DNA of 64,000 bases from Dechloromonas sp. (GCA_011391255.1 JAABQV010000001.1:248001-312000); one strand, 5' to 3'. Shown: positions 27,277 to 38,300, counted from the stretch's first letter. The notes: generated from the sequence alone by a model not told the origin. Program-made: numbers and translations.

Positions 27277-28818
27277 ATGTGCGGGATTCTCGGTGTGATG
27301 GCGACGTCGCCGGTTAATCAGTTGCTTTACGATGGCCTGATGGTGCTTCAGCATCGCGGCCAGGATGCGGCAGGCATTGCCACGGCAGAGGGAAATACCT
27401 TCCATCTGCACAAGGGGCCGGGCCTCGTGCGTGACGTTTTTCGCACGCGCAACATGCGCGCGCTGCCGGGTAACTGGGGGATCGGCCACGTGCGCTACCC
27501 GACAGCGGGTTCGGCCTACAGCTTTGCAGAGTCGCAGCCCTTTTACGTGAATTCGCCTTTTGGCATTGTTCTGGGGCACAACGGCAACCTGACCAACGCC
27601 GAGCAACTCAAAGGGGAAATGTTCCGCCTTGATCGCCGCCACATCAACACCAATTCGGATTCCGAAGTGCTGCTAAATGTCCTCGCGCATGAGCTGCAAT
27701 CCTCTTCGCACGGTTATGAACTGGACGTTGAGAGTATTTTTCAGGCGGTGGCTGGCGTCCATCGCCGTTGCCGTGGTGCCTATGCGGTGGTTGCTCTGAT
27801 CGCCGGTTACGGTCTACTGGCTTTTCGCGATCCTTTTGGGATTCGTCCGCTGGTCTATGGCAAGAATGAGACACCGGAAGGCACTGAGTATCTCGTTGCT
27901 TCCGAGTCGGTGGCGCTTGATACCCTGGGTTTCGAGATCATTCGCGATATCGAGCCGGGCGAAGCGGTTTTTATCGACCTTGAGCAAAATCTGCATACCT
28001 TGCAATGTGCGCAGCAGCCGACCTACTCGCCTTGTATCTTCGAGTATGTCTACCTCGCGCGTCCGGATTCGGTGATTGACGGCGTTTCTGTTTATGAAGC
28101 GCGTCTGGCGATGGGCGAATTGCTTTCCGAGAAGGTTAAAAAGTACATCCCGATTGAAGATATCGATGTCGTTATCCCGATTCCCGATTCGAGCCGGCCG
28201 GCCGCCATGCAATTGGCGCAAGTGCTGGGGATTCCCTTCCGCGAGGGGTTCGTCAAGAATCGCTATGTTGGCCGCACCTTCATCATGCCTGGTCAGGCGA
28301 TGCGCAAAAAATCGGTGCGCCAAAAGCTCAATACGGTCGGCCAGGAATTCAAGGGCAAACGTGTTTTGCTGGTTGATGACTCCATCGTCCGTGGAACGAC
28401 CAGTCGTGAAATCGTCGAAATGGCGAGGGCTGCCGGTGCCGTCAAAGTGTACTTTGCTTCAGCAGCACCGCCGGTGCGCTTCCCCAATGTATACGGCATC
28501 GACATGCCAACCCGTTCCGAACTGATCGCCACCGGACGTGACGATGCCGGGATTGCCGCCGAAATTGGTGCCGACGCACTGGTTTATCAGGATCTCGATG
28601 CGCTGAAGAAGTCAATCAGCTCGATCCGTGGCGATCTAACTGAATTCGATGCCTCGTGCTTCGACGGCTGCTACATCACCGGCGATATTGATGACTACTA
28701 CCTTGATGCCGTCGAGGGTAATCGAGGCGCCAAATCCAAGGCAAACGATGATGACGATGACGGCCGTGCCTCGCAGCAACTGGTACTGCAACTGGCGACC
28801 GAGGCGCAGGAACGATGA
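27277..28818 (+). CDS. purF: Amidophosphoribosyltransferase
   Basis: Glutamine PRPP amidotransferase, first step of purine synthesis. The 513-residue protein needs only initiator-methionine removal to expose the catalytic Cys2 (MCGILGV), so there is no long propeptide. The glutaminase domain has VRYPTAGS and [11 protein letters not shown]; the phosphoribosyl domain has the PRPP motif [14 protein letters not shown] (about 364-377). An aspartate-rich DDDDD segment lies near the C-terminus. Ribosome site CAGGGA precedes the ATG. The stop overlaps metZ (ATGA). Confidence 0.98.
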   Translation: MCGILGVMATSPVNQLLYDGLMVLQHRGQDAAGIATAEGNTFHLHKGPGLVRDVFRTRNMRALPGNWGIGHVRYPTAGSAYSFAESQPFYVNSPFGIVLGHNGNLTNAEQLKGEMFRLDRRHINTNSDSEVLLNVLAHELQSSSHGYELDVESIFQAVAGVHRRCRGAYAVVALIAGYGLLAFRDPFGIRPLVYGKNETPEGTEYLVASESVALDTLGFEIIRDIEPGEAVFIDLEQNLHTLQCAQQPTYSPCIFEYVYLARPDSVIDGVSVYEARLAMGELLSEKVKKYIPIEDIDVVIPIPDSSRPAAMQLAQVLGIPFREGFVKNRYVGRTFIMPGQAMRKKSVRQKLNTVGQEFKGKRVLLVDDSIVRGTTSREIVEMARAAGAVKVYFASAAPPVRFPNVYGIDMPTRSELIATGRDDAGIAAEIGADALVYQDLDALKKSISSIRGDLTEFDASCFDGCYITGDIDDYYLDAVEGNRGAKSKANDDDDDGRASQQLVLQLATEAQER

Positions 28819-30008
28819 GTCGGTTTGACTTGGCGGCGCGTGACTATCGCCCAGAAACTCTGGCGGTTCGCGCCGGTCAGGAGCGTAGCCAGTTTGGTGA
28901 ACATTCGGAAGCGCTCTATCTGACCTCTAGCTTCGTTTTCAAGAGTGCTGGGCAGGCTGCCAAGCGCTTTTCCGGGGAGGAGGAGGGCAATGTATATGCC
29001 CGTTTCTCCAACCCGACCGTCACCATGTTTGAGGAGCGTCTCGCTGCCCTCGAAGGTGCCGAAGATTGTGTTGCCACGGCCAGTGGCATGTCGGCGATCA
29101 TGGCGACGGTGTTGGCGCACCTGAAAAATGGCGATCACATCGTCGCTTCCAACGGCTTGTTTGGTGCCACGGTTCAATTGTTTTCGAACATTTTGGCGCG
29201 CACGGGCATCACGACGACTTTCGTGCCGCAAGCCGACCCGGCGGCTTGGGCAGCAGCGATTCGTCCGGAAACCAAGCTGTTTTTCCTCGAAACGCCCTCC
29301 AACCCGCTGACAGAAATTGCCGATATTTCAGCGTTGACCGTAATCGCCCACGCCAAGGGCATTCTGGTCGCGGTGGATAACTGTTTCTGCACGCCTATCC
29401 TGCAACGCCCGCTTGAACTGGGGGCTGATCTGGTGGTTCATTCGGCTACCAAGTTTCTCGATGGTCAGGGTCGGGTTCTCGGCGGTGCGGTGTGTGGGCC
29501 GAAGAAGCTGACCGAGGAAGTGTTTAAGTACCTGCGCACAGCTGGGCCGACACTTTCTGCCTTCAACGCGTGGGTTCTGTTGAAAGGTCTGGAAACACTC
29601 AAGTTACGGGTTGAGGCGCAATCGGCCAACGCAGCGCAACTGGCCGCCTGGCTGGAAGCGCACCCCAAAGTGGCGCGTGTCTTTTATCCTGGCTTGCCAT
29701 CACACCCACAATACGAACTGGCCCAACGCCAACAAAAAAGCGGCGGTGCCATTGTCGCTTTTGAGGTCATGGGCGCCCGCGAACAGGCCTGGCAGGTGGT
29801 GGATAACTGCCAACTTTTGTCTATTACCGCCAACCTTGGCGATACCAAAACCACCATCACCCATCCCGCTTCTACGACGCATGGCCGCATTACCCCGGAA
29901 GCCCGGGCAGCAGCTGGCATCAGTGAAGGGCTGCTGCGCATTGCAGTCGGCCTTGAAGCGGTGGTGGATCTTCAAGCCGACCTCGAACGGGGTCTGGCTC
30001 TCATCTGA
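28815..30008 (+). CDS. metZ: O-succinylhomoserine sulfhydrylase
   Basis: PLP-dependent Cys/Met metabolism enzyme of 397 residues that makes homocysteine directly from O-succinylhomoserine and sulfide. The PLP lysine is K213 in [26 protein letters not shown] and the substrate-binding region near ATASGMSAI fit the family. The assignment as MetZ rather than MetB or MetC rests on the conserved purF-metZ pairing known from pseudomonads and betaproteobacteria and on the [10 protein letters not shown] context. Confidence 0.9.
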   Translation: MSRFDLAARDYRPETLAVRAGQERSQFGEHSEALYLTSSFVFKSAGQAAKRFSGEEEGNVYARFSNPTVTMFEERLAALEGAEDCVATASGMSAIMATVLAHLKNGDHIVASNGLFGATVQLFSNILARTGITTTFVPQADPAAWAAAIRPETKLFFLETPSNPLTEIADISALTVIAHAKGILVAVDNCFCTPILQRPLELGADLVVHSATKFLDGQGRVLGGAVCGPKKLTEEVFKYLRTAGPTLSAFNAWVLLKGLETLKLRVEAQSANAAQLAAWLEAHPKVARVFYPGLPSHPQYELAQRQQKSGGAIVAFEVMGAREQAWQVVDNCQLLSITANLGDTKTTITHPASTTHGRITPEARAAAGISEGLLRIAVGLEAVVDLQADLERGLALI

Positions 30009-30058
30009 TTTACAAGCGGTGCCCGACCTTGGCGTCGGGTGAGCCGCACGGAGTTCCC

Positions 30059-31339
30059 ATGCAATTTACCGAACTCGGCCTTCAGGCCGATATCCTGCGC
30101 GCAGTCAGCGAGCAGGGCTACACCACGCCGACCCCGATTCAACAAAAGGCAATCCCCGCCGTTATGACCGGCCGTGACCTAATGGCCTCAGCCCAAACTG
30201 GCACCGGCAAGACGGCTGGTTTTACGCTGCCCATCCTGCACCGCTTGGCCTCTGGTTCGCACAGCCACCTGGCGCGTGTGACCAAGAAGCCACGCGTGTT
30301 GGTTCTTGTGCCGACCCGTGAACTGGCGATTCAGGTTGAGGAAAGTGTGCGTACCTACGGCAAGCATTTGCCGATTGCTTCGCTCGCCGTTTTCGGCGGC
30401 GTTGGCATCAATCCGCAGATTGCCAACCTTCGCCGTGGCGTCGATATCGTGGTTGCCACGCCGGGTCGCCTGCTTGATCACATCCAGCAACGCACGGTCG
30501 ACCTGTCCGCCATCGAAATTTTTGTCCTCGATGAAGCTGACCGCATGCTCGACATGGGCTTCATTCGCGACATTCGCAAGGTGATCGCCCTGTTGCCGAA
30601 GCAGCGCCAGAACCTGATGTTCTCCGCTACCTTCTCACCGGATATTCGCGAACTGGCCAGCGGCCTGCTGCACAATCCCGTTTCGGTCGATGTTGCGGCG
30701 CGCAATACGGCGGCTGAAACGGTCACCCAGCGCGTGATTGAAACCAATCGTGAGCAGAAAAAAGACCTGCTTTGCCACTTGTTCGCCACGCGCGGATGGC
30801 ATCAGGTGCTGGTCTTTGCGCGCACAAAGCACGGTGCCGATGCCTTGTCCAAGACGCTGGAAAAGTCCGGCATCAAGTCCGCCGCGATTCACGGTAATAA
30901 ATCGCAAGGTGCCCGCACTCGCGCACTGACTGATTTCAAGGAAGGCAAACTGGTTGCGCTGGTCGCCACCGATATTGCTGCGCGCGGCATCGATATCGAC
31001 TCGCTGCCCTACGTCATCAACTACGAGCTGCCGAATGTACCGGAAGACTACGTGCATCGCATTGGCCGCACCGGTCGTGCCGGCATGGAAGGCGAGGCAA
31101 TTTCGCTGGTTTCGCATGACGAGCGTCCTTTCCTCAAGGATATTGAAAAGCTGATCAAGCGCACCCTGGAACGTGAAGTGATTGAAGGGTTCGAGCCGTC
31201 GGCCACCGCAGCGCCGCGCCCGGTTCAACCTCCGCGCGGCCCACGCAAGCCACAGCCCCAAGGTAAGGCGCCAAACAGAAATTCGCCGCAAAAACCGGGT
31301 GGACCGCAACAGCATCGCAGTGGGCAGCGCCACCGCTAG
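30059..31339 (+). CDS. rhlE: DEAD-box ATP-dependent RNA helicase, RhlE type
   Basis: A 426-residue RNA helicase. Motifs in order: Q motif ([11 protein letters not shown]), I ([11 protein letters not shown]), Ia (PTRELAIQ), Ib (TPGRLLD), II (DEAD in [13 protein letters not shown]), III (SAT), V ([11 protein letters not shown]) and VI ([10 protein letters not shown]). The C-terminal tail from about residue 378 is proline/arginine/glutamine-rich and basic, as in RhlE proteins that act on ribosome assembly and cold adaptation. ATG at 30059 follows a GGAG site; ten upstream in-frame codons are rejected. A small hairpin (30022-30027 with 30034-30039) lies in its leader. Confidence 0.93.
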   Translation: MQFTELGLQADILRAVSEQGYTTPTPIQQKAIPAVMTGRDLMASAQTGTGKTAGFTLPILHRLASGSHSHLARVTKKPRVLVLVPTRELAIQVEESVRTYGKHLPIASLAVFGGVGINPQIANLRRGVDIVVATPGRLLDHIQQRTVDLSAIEIFVLDEADRMLDMGFIRDIRKVIALLPKQRQNLMFSATFSPDIRELASGLLHNPVSVDVAARNTAAETVTQRVIETNREQKKDLLCHLFATRGWHQVLVFARTKHGADALSKTLEKSGIKSAAIHGNKSQGARTRALTDFKEGKLVALVATDIAARGIDIDSLPYVINYELPNVPEDYVHRIGRTGRAGMEGEAISLVSHDERPFLKDIEKLIKRTLEREVIEGFEPSATAAPRPVQPPRGPRKPQPQGKAPNRNSPQKPGGPQQHRSGQRHR

Positions 31340-31433
31340 AGCTTGTCGGAGCGACGAAAAACAATTACTGTTGGAACTTCAGCTGTAATTTCAATTCGTT
31401 AACGTGTCTTCTTAAGGTTTTTTGGAGATTGGG

Positions 31434-33140
31434 ATGGCCCCCCCGCAGAAAATCCGTCTTGGTGACCTGCTTATACAGCAAGGATTGCTGACAGAAGAAC
31501 AACTCAAACTCGCGCTTGAACAGCAACGGGCGACCGGACGTAAGCTCGGGCGTGTTTTTGTTGATAGTGGTTACGTCACTGAAGAGGGAATTTCCCAGGC
31601 ACTGGCGCGCCAGCTGCGAGTTCCCTTTGTTGATCTCAAGTCTTTCAAGCCACAGCCTGAGCTGCTGAAGCTGCTAAATGAAGCCCAGGCCCGGCGTTAT
31701 CGCGCCCTGGTCATCGCTGAAGAAGACGGCATGCTCAAGGTCGGTCTGGTCGACCCGACCGACCTGCAGGTTTACGATGACATCACGCGCATCGTCCGGC
31801 GCGAAATTGATATTGTTGTTGTTACCGAAACACAACTACTCGCGGTGGTTGATCGTGTTTACCGCCGCACGGAAGAAATTTCTGGCTTTGCCAAAGAGCT
31901 GACAGCCGAACTCGGTGAAACTGCAGTCGATTTTGGCGACATGATGGGGCTGACCACCGATGCCGACGATGCGCCGGTGGTCAAGCTGATTCATACGGTG
32001 TTCGATGAAGCGATGCGGACTAAGGCTTCCGATATCCACATCGAACCGGAAGAGAAAAAGCTGCGAATCCGTTTCCGGATCGATGGTGTGCTGCACATAC
32101 AGACCGAAGCCGACATTAAAGTGGCCGGTGCGCTGGCTTTGCGCCTGAAACTGATGTCCGGTCTCGATATTTCGGAGAAGCGCCTGCCGCAGGACGGACG
32201 TTTCAACGTCAAGGTACGCAATGCCTCGGTCGATATCCGTATTTCGACCTTGCCGACGCAACATGGCGAATCGGTCGTCATGCGTCTCCTGAGCCAGAGT
32301 GGCGGCCTCCTGAAGCTCGACTCGATCAACATGCCGCCCAAAGTGCTGGAAGTGTTGCGGCGCTCGATCAGCAAGCCATCCGGCATCGTGCTGGTCACCG
32401 GCCCGACTGGTAGCGGCAAGACCACCACGCTCTATGCCGCGCTCAATGAGCTGAATTCGACCGAGCGGAAGATCATTACCGTCGAAGACCCGGTCGAATA
32501 CCGCCTGCCCGGCATCAATCAGGTGCAGGTGATGGAAAAAATCGACCTGTCGTTTGGCCGCGTATTGCGCGCCGCCTTGCGGCAAGACCCGGACATCATT
32601 CTCGTCGGCGAAATGCGCGATCAGGCAACCGCCGAGATCGGCATGCGGGCGGCGATGACCGGTCACCTCGTGCTCTCCACCTTGCACACCAATGACGTGC
32701 TGTCGACCGCTGTTCGACTCCTCGACATGGGCATTCCGCGTTATATGGTCGCGCTTAGTCTGCAACTGGTCATGGCACAGCGACTTGTCCGTGTTGTCTG
32801 CGAACATTGCCGCGCACCGCACGTGCCGACACCGGCCGAACACGCGTGGTTACGCGTTGCGCTCGGTCAGACGGATGCCTTGCCCGAGGTTTATGCCGGC
32901 GCCGGTTGCAACCAGTGTAATGGCGGTGGATATCAAGGGCGGACAGGGGTCTATGAATTCCTCGAAATGACCAACGAGATTGTTGATTCGATCAACGATG
33001 GTGATCCCAACGTCTACGTTCAGGCGGCGCGTCAGCAGATGGTCGGCAATACCCTGCGTGCCGATGCGTTGCGCCTGGTTCTGGCCGGTCGGACGACGGT
33101 CGATGAAGCCATGCGGATCACCGGCCAGACTGACGACTGA
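31434..33140 (+). CDS. mshE: MSHA pilus extension ATPase with tandem c-di-GMP-binding motifs
   Basis: A 568-residue GspE/PilB-family ATPase that powers pilus extension. The N-terminal MshEN domain has two 24-residue c-di-GMP-binding motifs: residues 8-31 (RLG...LI..GLL....L...L..Q, full consensus) and 37-60 (one conservative change, K for R), separated by five residues exactly as in Vibrio MshE. The core has Walker A GPTGSGKTTTL (about 322-332), the Asp-box/Walker B (ILVGEMRD) and a CxxC...CxxC zinc site (about 457-460 and 493-496). ATG at 31434 is chosen for its GGAG site rather than the TTG at 31422. First gene of the pilus locus; the 94 bases before it probably hold its promoter, although none is clear. 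Confidence 0.93.
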   Translation: MAPPQKIRLGDLLIQQGLLTEEQLKLALEQQRATGRKLGRVFVDSGYVTEEGISQALARQLRVPFVDLKSFKPQPELLKLLNEAQARRYRALVIAEEDGMLKVGLVDPTDLQVYDDITRIVRREIDIVVVTETQLLAVVDRVYRRTEEISGFAKELTAELGETAVDFGDMMGLTTDADDAPVVKLIHTVFDEAMRTKASDIHIEPEEKKLRIRFRIDGVLHIQTEADIKVAGALALRLKLMSGLDISEKRLPQDGRFNVKVRNASVDIRISTLPTQHGESVVMRLLSQSGGLLKLDSINMPPKVLEVLRRSISKPSGIVLVTGPTGSGKTTTLYAALNELNSTERKIITVEDPVEYRLPGINQVQVMEKIDLSFGRVLRAALRQDPDIILVGEMRDQATAEIGMRAAMTGHLVLSTLHTNDVLSTAVRLLDMGIPRYMVALSLQLVMAQRLVRVVCEHCRAPHVPTPAEHAWLRVALGQTDALPEVYAGAGCNQCNGGGYQGRTGVYEFLEMTNEIVDSINDGDPNVYVQAARQQMVGNTLRADALRLVLAGRTTVDEAMRITGQTDD

Positions 33141-34369
33141 TGCCTGCCTTCACGTACAGTGGCCGCGGGGGCGACGGTGCCGAAGTCAAAGGGGTGCTGG
33201 AGGCTGCAACACCTTCCGCTGCGGCTGAACAATTGATCCAGCGAGGGATCACGCCAATCCGTATAGCGGCGGGTGGGGCGACGGTGAGTTTCGATGCCGG
33301 CAAGTTCTTTCAGAGCATGTTTGCCCAGAAGATTGAGCCGATTGATGTCATGCTGTTTTCCCGCCAGCTCTATACGCTTTTGAAAGCTGGTGTGCCCATT
33401 CTGCGCGCGCTGGCTGGTTTGCAAGAGTCGATGACCAATCCGGCCATGCAAGCCGTACTCCAGGATGTTCGTGAAAGCCTGCAGGGCGGGCGCGAGCTTT
33501 CTGCTTCGCTGGCGCGCCATCCCAAAGTCTTTACGCCGTTCTACATCGCAATGGTGCGTGTTGGCGAAATGGCCGGCCTGCTTGACGCCATCTTTATCCG
33601 ACTCTATGAGCACCTTGATTTCGAGCGTTTCATGCGCGAACAGGTCAAGTCAGCCTTGCGCTATCCGACCTTCGTCATCGCAGCAATGGCCATTGCGATT
33701 GTGGTCGTCAATATCTTCGTGATTCCAGCCTTTGCCGGGGTCTTCAAGGGGTTCAAAGTCGAATTGCCTTTGATGACCCGGATCCTGATGGGGTTTTCGG
33801 ACTTCATGCTGAATTACTGGTACCTGATCATCGGCGCCGTGGTAGCGGCATTCTTTGGCTTTCGTGCCTGGGTTGGTACTCGCGACGGACATTTGGCATG
33901 GGACCGTCTTAAGTTGCGCTTGCCCGTTGCCGGAAAAATCGTTCAGAAAGCCACCCTAGCGCGGTTCTCGCGAAGCTTCGCGCTTGCCTTCAAGAGTGGC
34001 GTGCCGCTGACGCAGGCGCTGTCCAATGTGTCGCTTACGGTCGACAACGTTTTTGTCGCAAAAAAAATAGAAAAGATGCGCGAAACCATAGAGCGGGGCG
34101 AGACCGTTCTCAAGGCTGCCATTGCCAGTGGTATTTTCACCCCGGTCGTCTTGCAGATGATCGCCGTCGGCGAAGAGTCCGGTGCGCTGGACGAAATGAT
34201 GCAGGAAATCGCCGAAATGTATCAGCGTGAGGTCGAGTACGAGCTCAAGACGCTCGCCCAGCAGATAGAGCCGATTCTGATTGTTTTCCTGGGAGCGCTG
34301 GTGCTGGTTCTGGCCATGGGCATATTTCTGCCGATCTGGGATCTCGGCAAGACGGCTTTCAATAAATGA
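33140..34369 (+). CDS. mshG: Type IV pilus/type II secretion platform protein (MshG/GspF family)
   Basis: 409 residues with two T2SSF repeats (about 65-190 and 270-400) and three transmembrane helices. Landmarks are FSRQLYTLLKAGVPILRAL, RVGEMAGLLD in the first repeat and ARFSRSFALAFKSGVPLTQAL, IAVGEESGALDEMM in the second. It is the inner-membrane base on which the MshE ATPase acts. It starts on the last base of the mshE stop (TGATG). Confidence 0.94.
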   Translation: MPAFTYSGRGGDGAEVKGVLEAATPSAAAEQLIQRGITPIRIAAGGATVSFDAGKFFQSMFAQKIEPIDVMLFSRQLYTLLKAGVPILRALAGLQESMTNPAMQAVLQDVRESLQGGRELSASLARHPKVFTPFYIAMVRVGEMAGLLDAIFIRLYEHLDFERFMREQVKSALRYPTFVIAAMAIAIVVVNIFVIPAFAGVFKGFKVELPLMTRILMGFSDFMLNYWYLIIGAVVAAFFGFRAWVGTRDGHLAWDRLKLRLPVAGKIVQKATLARFSRSFALAFKSGVPLTQALSNVSLTVDNVFVAKKIEKMRETIERGETVLKAAIASGIFTPVVLQMIAVGEESGALDEMMQEIAEMYQREVEYELKTLAQQIEPILIVFLGALVLVLAMGIFLPIWDLGKTAFNK

Positions 34370-34878
34370 TGCGCGCCATGACGATTTTGCCTAATCGCGC
34401 CAGGGGTGCCAGCAGGCTGGAACTGATTGTCGTCACGTTAATTCTTGTTGCTCTGTCGACCTGGTTGCTGCACACCATGCGCTTCTATCAGGAATTGACA
34501 GAAAAGACGGTGGTTGAAAGCACTGTCATCAATCTGCGTTCCGGGCTGAGATTCAAGATCGCCGACTTGATTCTCAAAGGGACGCCAGAAAAACAGGCCG
34601 GGCTGGCACTCAGCAACCCGGTTCTTTACGCCGAATCGCCACCCCGGGGTTATCTTGGGGAAATGCGCGCACCGGGAGAACTGCCGGCGGGCAGTTGGTA
34701 TTACGAACAGGATAGAGCCGAGTTGGTATATATTCCTGTTTTGAAAGCCAACCTCGCTTTGGCTGATGGTAGCCAGCCTGAGCGATTGAGGTTGCGCTGG
34801 CAGATCAAGGCAGCAGAAGCGGGACGCGCTGGGGATACGGTTGATATTGAGGTATTGACCCCTTACCAATGGTTTTAA
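34366..34878 (+). CDS. Pseudopilin-like protein in the MshF position
   Basis: 170 residues. A basic leader ends in G, followed by A-S-R-L-E-L-I-V-V: a prepilin-type site in which the +1 residue is Ala, not Phe/Met, while the key Glu at +5 is kept, and a hydrophobic helix follows. The rest is a soluble domain without a recognised family. The position between mshG and the major pilin corresponds to mshF in Vibrio. Several starts (34366, 34369, 34378) are possible; the first overlaps the mshG stop. Cleavage by the prepilin peptidase is predicted, not shown. Confidence 0.7.
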   Translation: MMRAMTILPNRARGASRLELIVVTLILVALSTWLLHTMRFYQELTEKTVVESTVINLRSGLRFKIADLILKGTPEKQAGLALSNPVLYAESPPRGYLGEMRAPGELPAGSWYYEQDRAELVYIPVLKANLALADGSQPERLRLRWQIKAAEAGRAGDTVDIEVLTPYQWF

Positions 34879-34906
34879 GTTTGAAAATATCTAAATGGAG
34901 CGGAAA

Positions 34907-35305
34907 ATGAAAAAGGCAAACGCCGGTTTTACCCTGATTGAACTGATCGTTGTCATCGTTATTCTCGGCATTCTTGCCGCAGTGGCTGTTCCCAAGTTTT
35001 TCGACTTGAGTGGTGAAGCCGAGACCGCTGCAGCCCAAGGGGTGGCCGGTGCAATCGCTTCAGCATCGTCGATCAACTTTGCTGCCAAGAAGGTGGGTAG
35101 CGCTAGTGCAATTACCCTTAATGCCGCTGTTTGCGATAACACAACTCTCACGCCGCTCATGCAGGGCGGAATTCCGACGGGCTATACTGTGAGTGCAACG
35201 CCTGCCCCAGCAATTAGCACCTGTGCAGGTACTGTCGAGGCGGCAAGTTGTACCGTGACTAAGGGCACCAAGACCGCTACCGCAACGATTCTCTGCGCTC
35301 GTTAA
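34907..35305 (+). CDS. mshA: Major type IVa-like pilin, MshA/MshB type
   Basis: 132 residues with an ideal prepilin leader, MKKANAG before the cleavage site and FTLIELIVVIVILGILAAVAVPKF after it (written here only to the helix start), including Glu5. The mature part continues FFDLSGEAETAAAQGVAGAIASASSINFAAK, the recognisable MshA/MshB alpha-helix pattern, and has cysteine pairs near its C-terminus (CAGTVEAASC) suitable for a disulfide-bonded D-loop. ATG at 34907 is chosen because GGAG lies six bases upstream; the longer start at 34895 destroys leader proportions. MshA versus MshB cannot be separated by eye; only one such pilin gene is present. Confidence 0.9.
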   Translation: MKKANAGFTLIELIVVIVILGILAAVAVPKFFDLSGEAETAAAQGVAGAIASASSINFAAKKVGSASAITLNAAVCDNTTLTPLMQGGIPTGYTVSATPAPAISTCAGTVEAASCTVTKGTKTATATILCAR

Positions 35306-35324
35306 GGCGCTACTGAGACAGGTT

Positions 35325-35358
35325 TCCGCTTCGTACTGAGCGTGCGAAGCAAAGCGGA
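35325..35358 (+). repeat. Hairpin between the major pilin and the giant MshQ-like gene
   Basis: A 7-bp outer stem (35325-35331 with 35352-35358) and an alternative inner stem (35328-35333 with 35345-35350) overlap, so two structures compete. No T-run follows; the right arm merges with the ribosome site of the next gene (GGAGAGG). Confidence 0.55.
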
Positions 35359-35364
35359 GAGGCA

Positions 35365-38300
35365 ATGGAATCGACTGGGCGTGTAATTGCTGGTGAAGGG
35401 ACTGGCATATTGCGTTTGCTGTTGGCTTTCGTTGCCTTTTTTTATTGTCTGCCCTGGTTCAGGCGCAGACTTAGCACCTTTACCGGCTCCTATGTGCCGA
35501 CGGTGCTGTCTGCTGCGGCACGGCTGATCTATCACGACAGCCCGAAAGGCGCTCCGCACCGCCTCATTATCGCCTACTCGACTGACATTGTGGCCGCTAA
35601 CGCTAACGCCAACGGCACTGGCACCCATAAACCGTGGCCTGTCCACGTTTTTCTGGTCAAACAACTGGCTGTACTTGTTACATTCCTAATCGCTATCGTT
35701 TGTGCAGGCTACGCCCATGCAGCTACCTATACTCTACCCGCCAATATCGGTACTTCCCCTTTTAATAATTGCAGCTTTTCATCAGGAACGACCTATAACT
35801 GCACTGGTAGCCTCACTTTTGGAAACAATGACACCATTAATGTCACATCGCCGATGACGCTTAATCTGGCCACAGGAAGTTTAAGTGCAGGCAACAATTT
35901 CACTATCAACAATGGCGGCAACAATTTCACCATCAGCGCCCCTCTCGGCAGCATGACGATTGGGAATGGTTTTATAGGGTCTGTAAACTTAACTGTTGGC
36001 AGCGGCTCAATTAATATTGGGAATAATGCAACTATTACAGGAAACCTAACAGCAGGAACGCTTAGCTTAGGAAACAATACCGCCGTATCAGGCATCTGTA
36101 CGCCGAGCAATGCCAAATGTACGCCAGCGCCAATGCCCGTGCCAGTGGCTGATTGGCGTCTGGATGAATCTGTGCTATACACCGGTGCGGCAGGGGAGGT
36201 CAAGAACAGCGTCGGCGGTGGAACCAACGCCACTGCGAAAAGAAGTGCTAACAACCTTCCCATCTCCGCCTCTTTTCCCGGCAACATCTCCGGTAAACTT
36301 TGCGGTGGCGTTGAATTTAACGGCGTCAATTACTTGGAAGTGGCAGGGCTCAGTAGTCAGTTGTCCGGCACAGCCTCCTTGAGTTTCTGGGTTAAGACTA
36401 CGCAGTTTGGAGCCAGCAGTTCGTGGACCTCGCCTGGTGTGACCGGTGTCGAGCAGGGTGGTGGGGGTAACGACATTTTTTGGGGTTGGATCAACTCCAC
36501 CGGAAAGATGGCTTTGAACAAGGGCAATACGCTGGGGGCGCAATCCACCAGCAGCATCAACGACGGGACATGGCGGCACATTGTCCTGACCCGCAATGAA
36601 TCAACCGGCGAGACCAAGATTTATGTCGATGGTGTGCTGGAAAGTACCCGTAACTCAGAAACTGGCCTGGTGACAACGGCTTTCTCCAGCCTGGGACGCA
36701 TGCAGAACGCTAAGAATTTGAGCGGCGCACTGGATGAAGTGAAGATATTCGCACCTGTGCTGTCCAACGCGCAGGTCGCATCCATCTATGCCAATGAATC
36801 TTCAGGTAAGAATTGGGACGGCTCGGCAAGGGTGTGCCCGGTGTATGGCCCGCATCATCTGGAAATCTTTCACGCCGATGGTGCCGGCTTGACTTGCGCT
36901 GCCAGTACGCTGACGGTTCGGGCCTGTGCCGACGCTGCGTGCACGGCCCCGTACGCCGGTGGTGTCAGCGGTATGTTAACCGCCACTGGCGCGCCCACAG
37001 TCAATTGGGACGGCACCTCCGGTGGGGCAACCGGTGCCGGCTTTGTTATTGCCGCCGGTGCCAGCAGCGTCACCAAGAACGTGCAGGTGGCGTCGGTCGG
37101 CACAGTGGTATTCGGTACCAGCTCGTCGGTTTCGCCCGCCGCGACCAATGCCACCATATGCAATTTCGGTAGCCCGTCGTGCACCTTCACTGCGGGCAGT
37201 GCCGGTTTCCTCTTTTCCAATACGGCTACCGGCAACACCTTCACCATTCCGCCACAGGTGGCGGGCACCGCCACCAATACTATTTTCTTGCGCGCTGTAA
37301 AGTCGGCCAGTACCAACGCTGCGATCTGTACGCCGGCAATCATCAGCCAAGCTGGTGTTGGAATCACTATGGGGTATAGCTGCAACAACCCGTCCTCCTG
37401 CCAGCCAGGCAGTCTGCTCACTGTCAATGCGACAGCAGTTCCGCCGTCGGGCAGTTCCGTCAGCATGAATTTTGATGCCAACGGATCGAGCCCGATCACC
37501 CTGAACTACGCTGACGTTGGGCAGATCACCGTGAACGCGAGCAAGTCGATTACACCAACCGGTGGCGCGGCGGTGACATTAAATGGCGGTTCCAATGCCT
37601 TCGTCGTTAAGCCGGGAGGCTTCGTGCTGTCGAACATAAAATGCACGACCCACGGTGCTACCACCTGTGCGCTAACACTAGCCGCGCCCGGGAACAACCC
37701 GGCCGCCGCATCGGCCGCAGGTGCCGCCTTTGTTCAGGCCGGGCGGAATTTCTCTGCCACCGTTACCGCAACGACATCGGGCGGTGCAGCCACGCCTAAT
37801 TACGGGAAGGAAACCAGTCCGGAAGGCGTCAAGCTGACCAACGTGCTGGTCTCGGGCCAGGGCCTGACTAACAACCCGCCCCTCGCCAACAATACCGCTT
37901 TTGGCACATTCGCCAGTGGCGTCGCCAGCGGCACGACGTTCAGCTGGGGCGATGTCGGCATTATCACGCTCACCCCTAGCGTCGGCGACGGCGATTATCT
38001 GGGCGCGGGCGATGTGACCGGAACGACCAGCGGCAATGTCGGCCGCTTCATCCCCGATCATTTCACCCTGGTCAGTTCGTCCGTCGCTCCTGTTTTTTCT
38101 TATATGGGTCAGCCTTTTACCGTCAATTATGCCCTCGAAGCACGCAATGGCTTGGACGCAAAAACCAGCAATTACACCGGCGCATATGCGCCCGGCGTGG
38201 TGTTCGTTGCCGCCGAGAACGCGAATAACGGCACCGACCTGGTTGCACGACTGGCCGGCTCGACCGCCGCCTGGAGCAACGGGTCGTATAGCCTCTCTAC

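Noticed and set aside
31836-32843. 335-codon minus-strand frame inside mshE
   Set aside because: Shadow frame; mshE has intact motifs throughout.
35302-35664. 120-codon minus-strand frame across the mshA-mshQ gap
   Set aside because: Considered because it covers the odd N-terminal region of the MshQ-like gene, but it has no domain and its 3' part would overlap the pilin gene.
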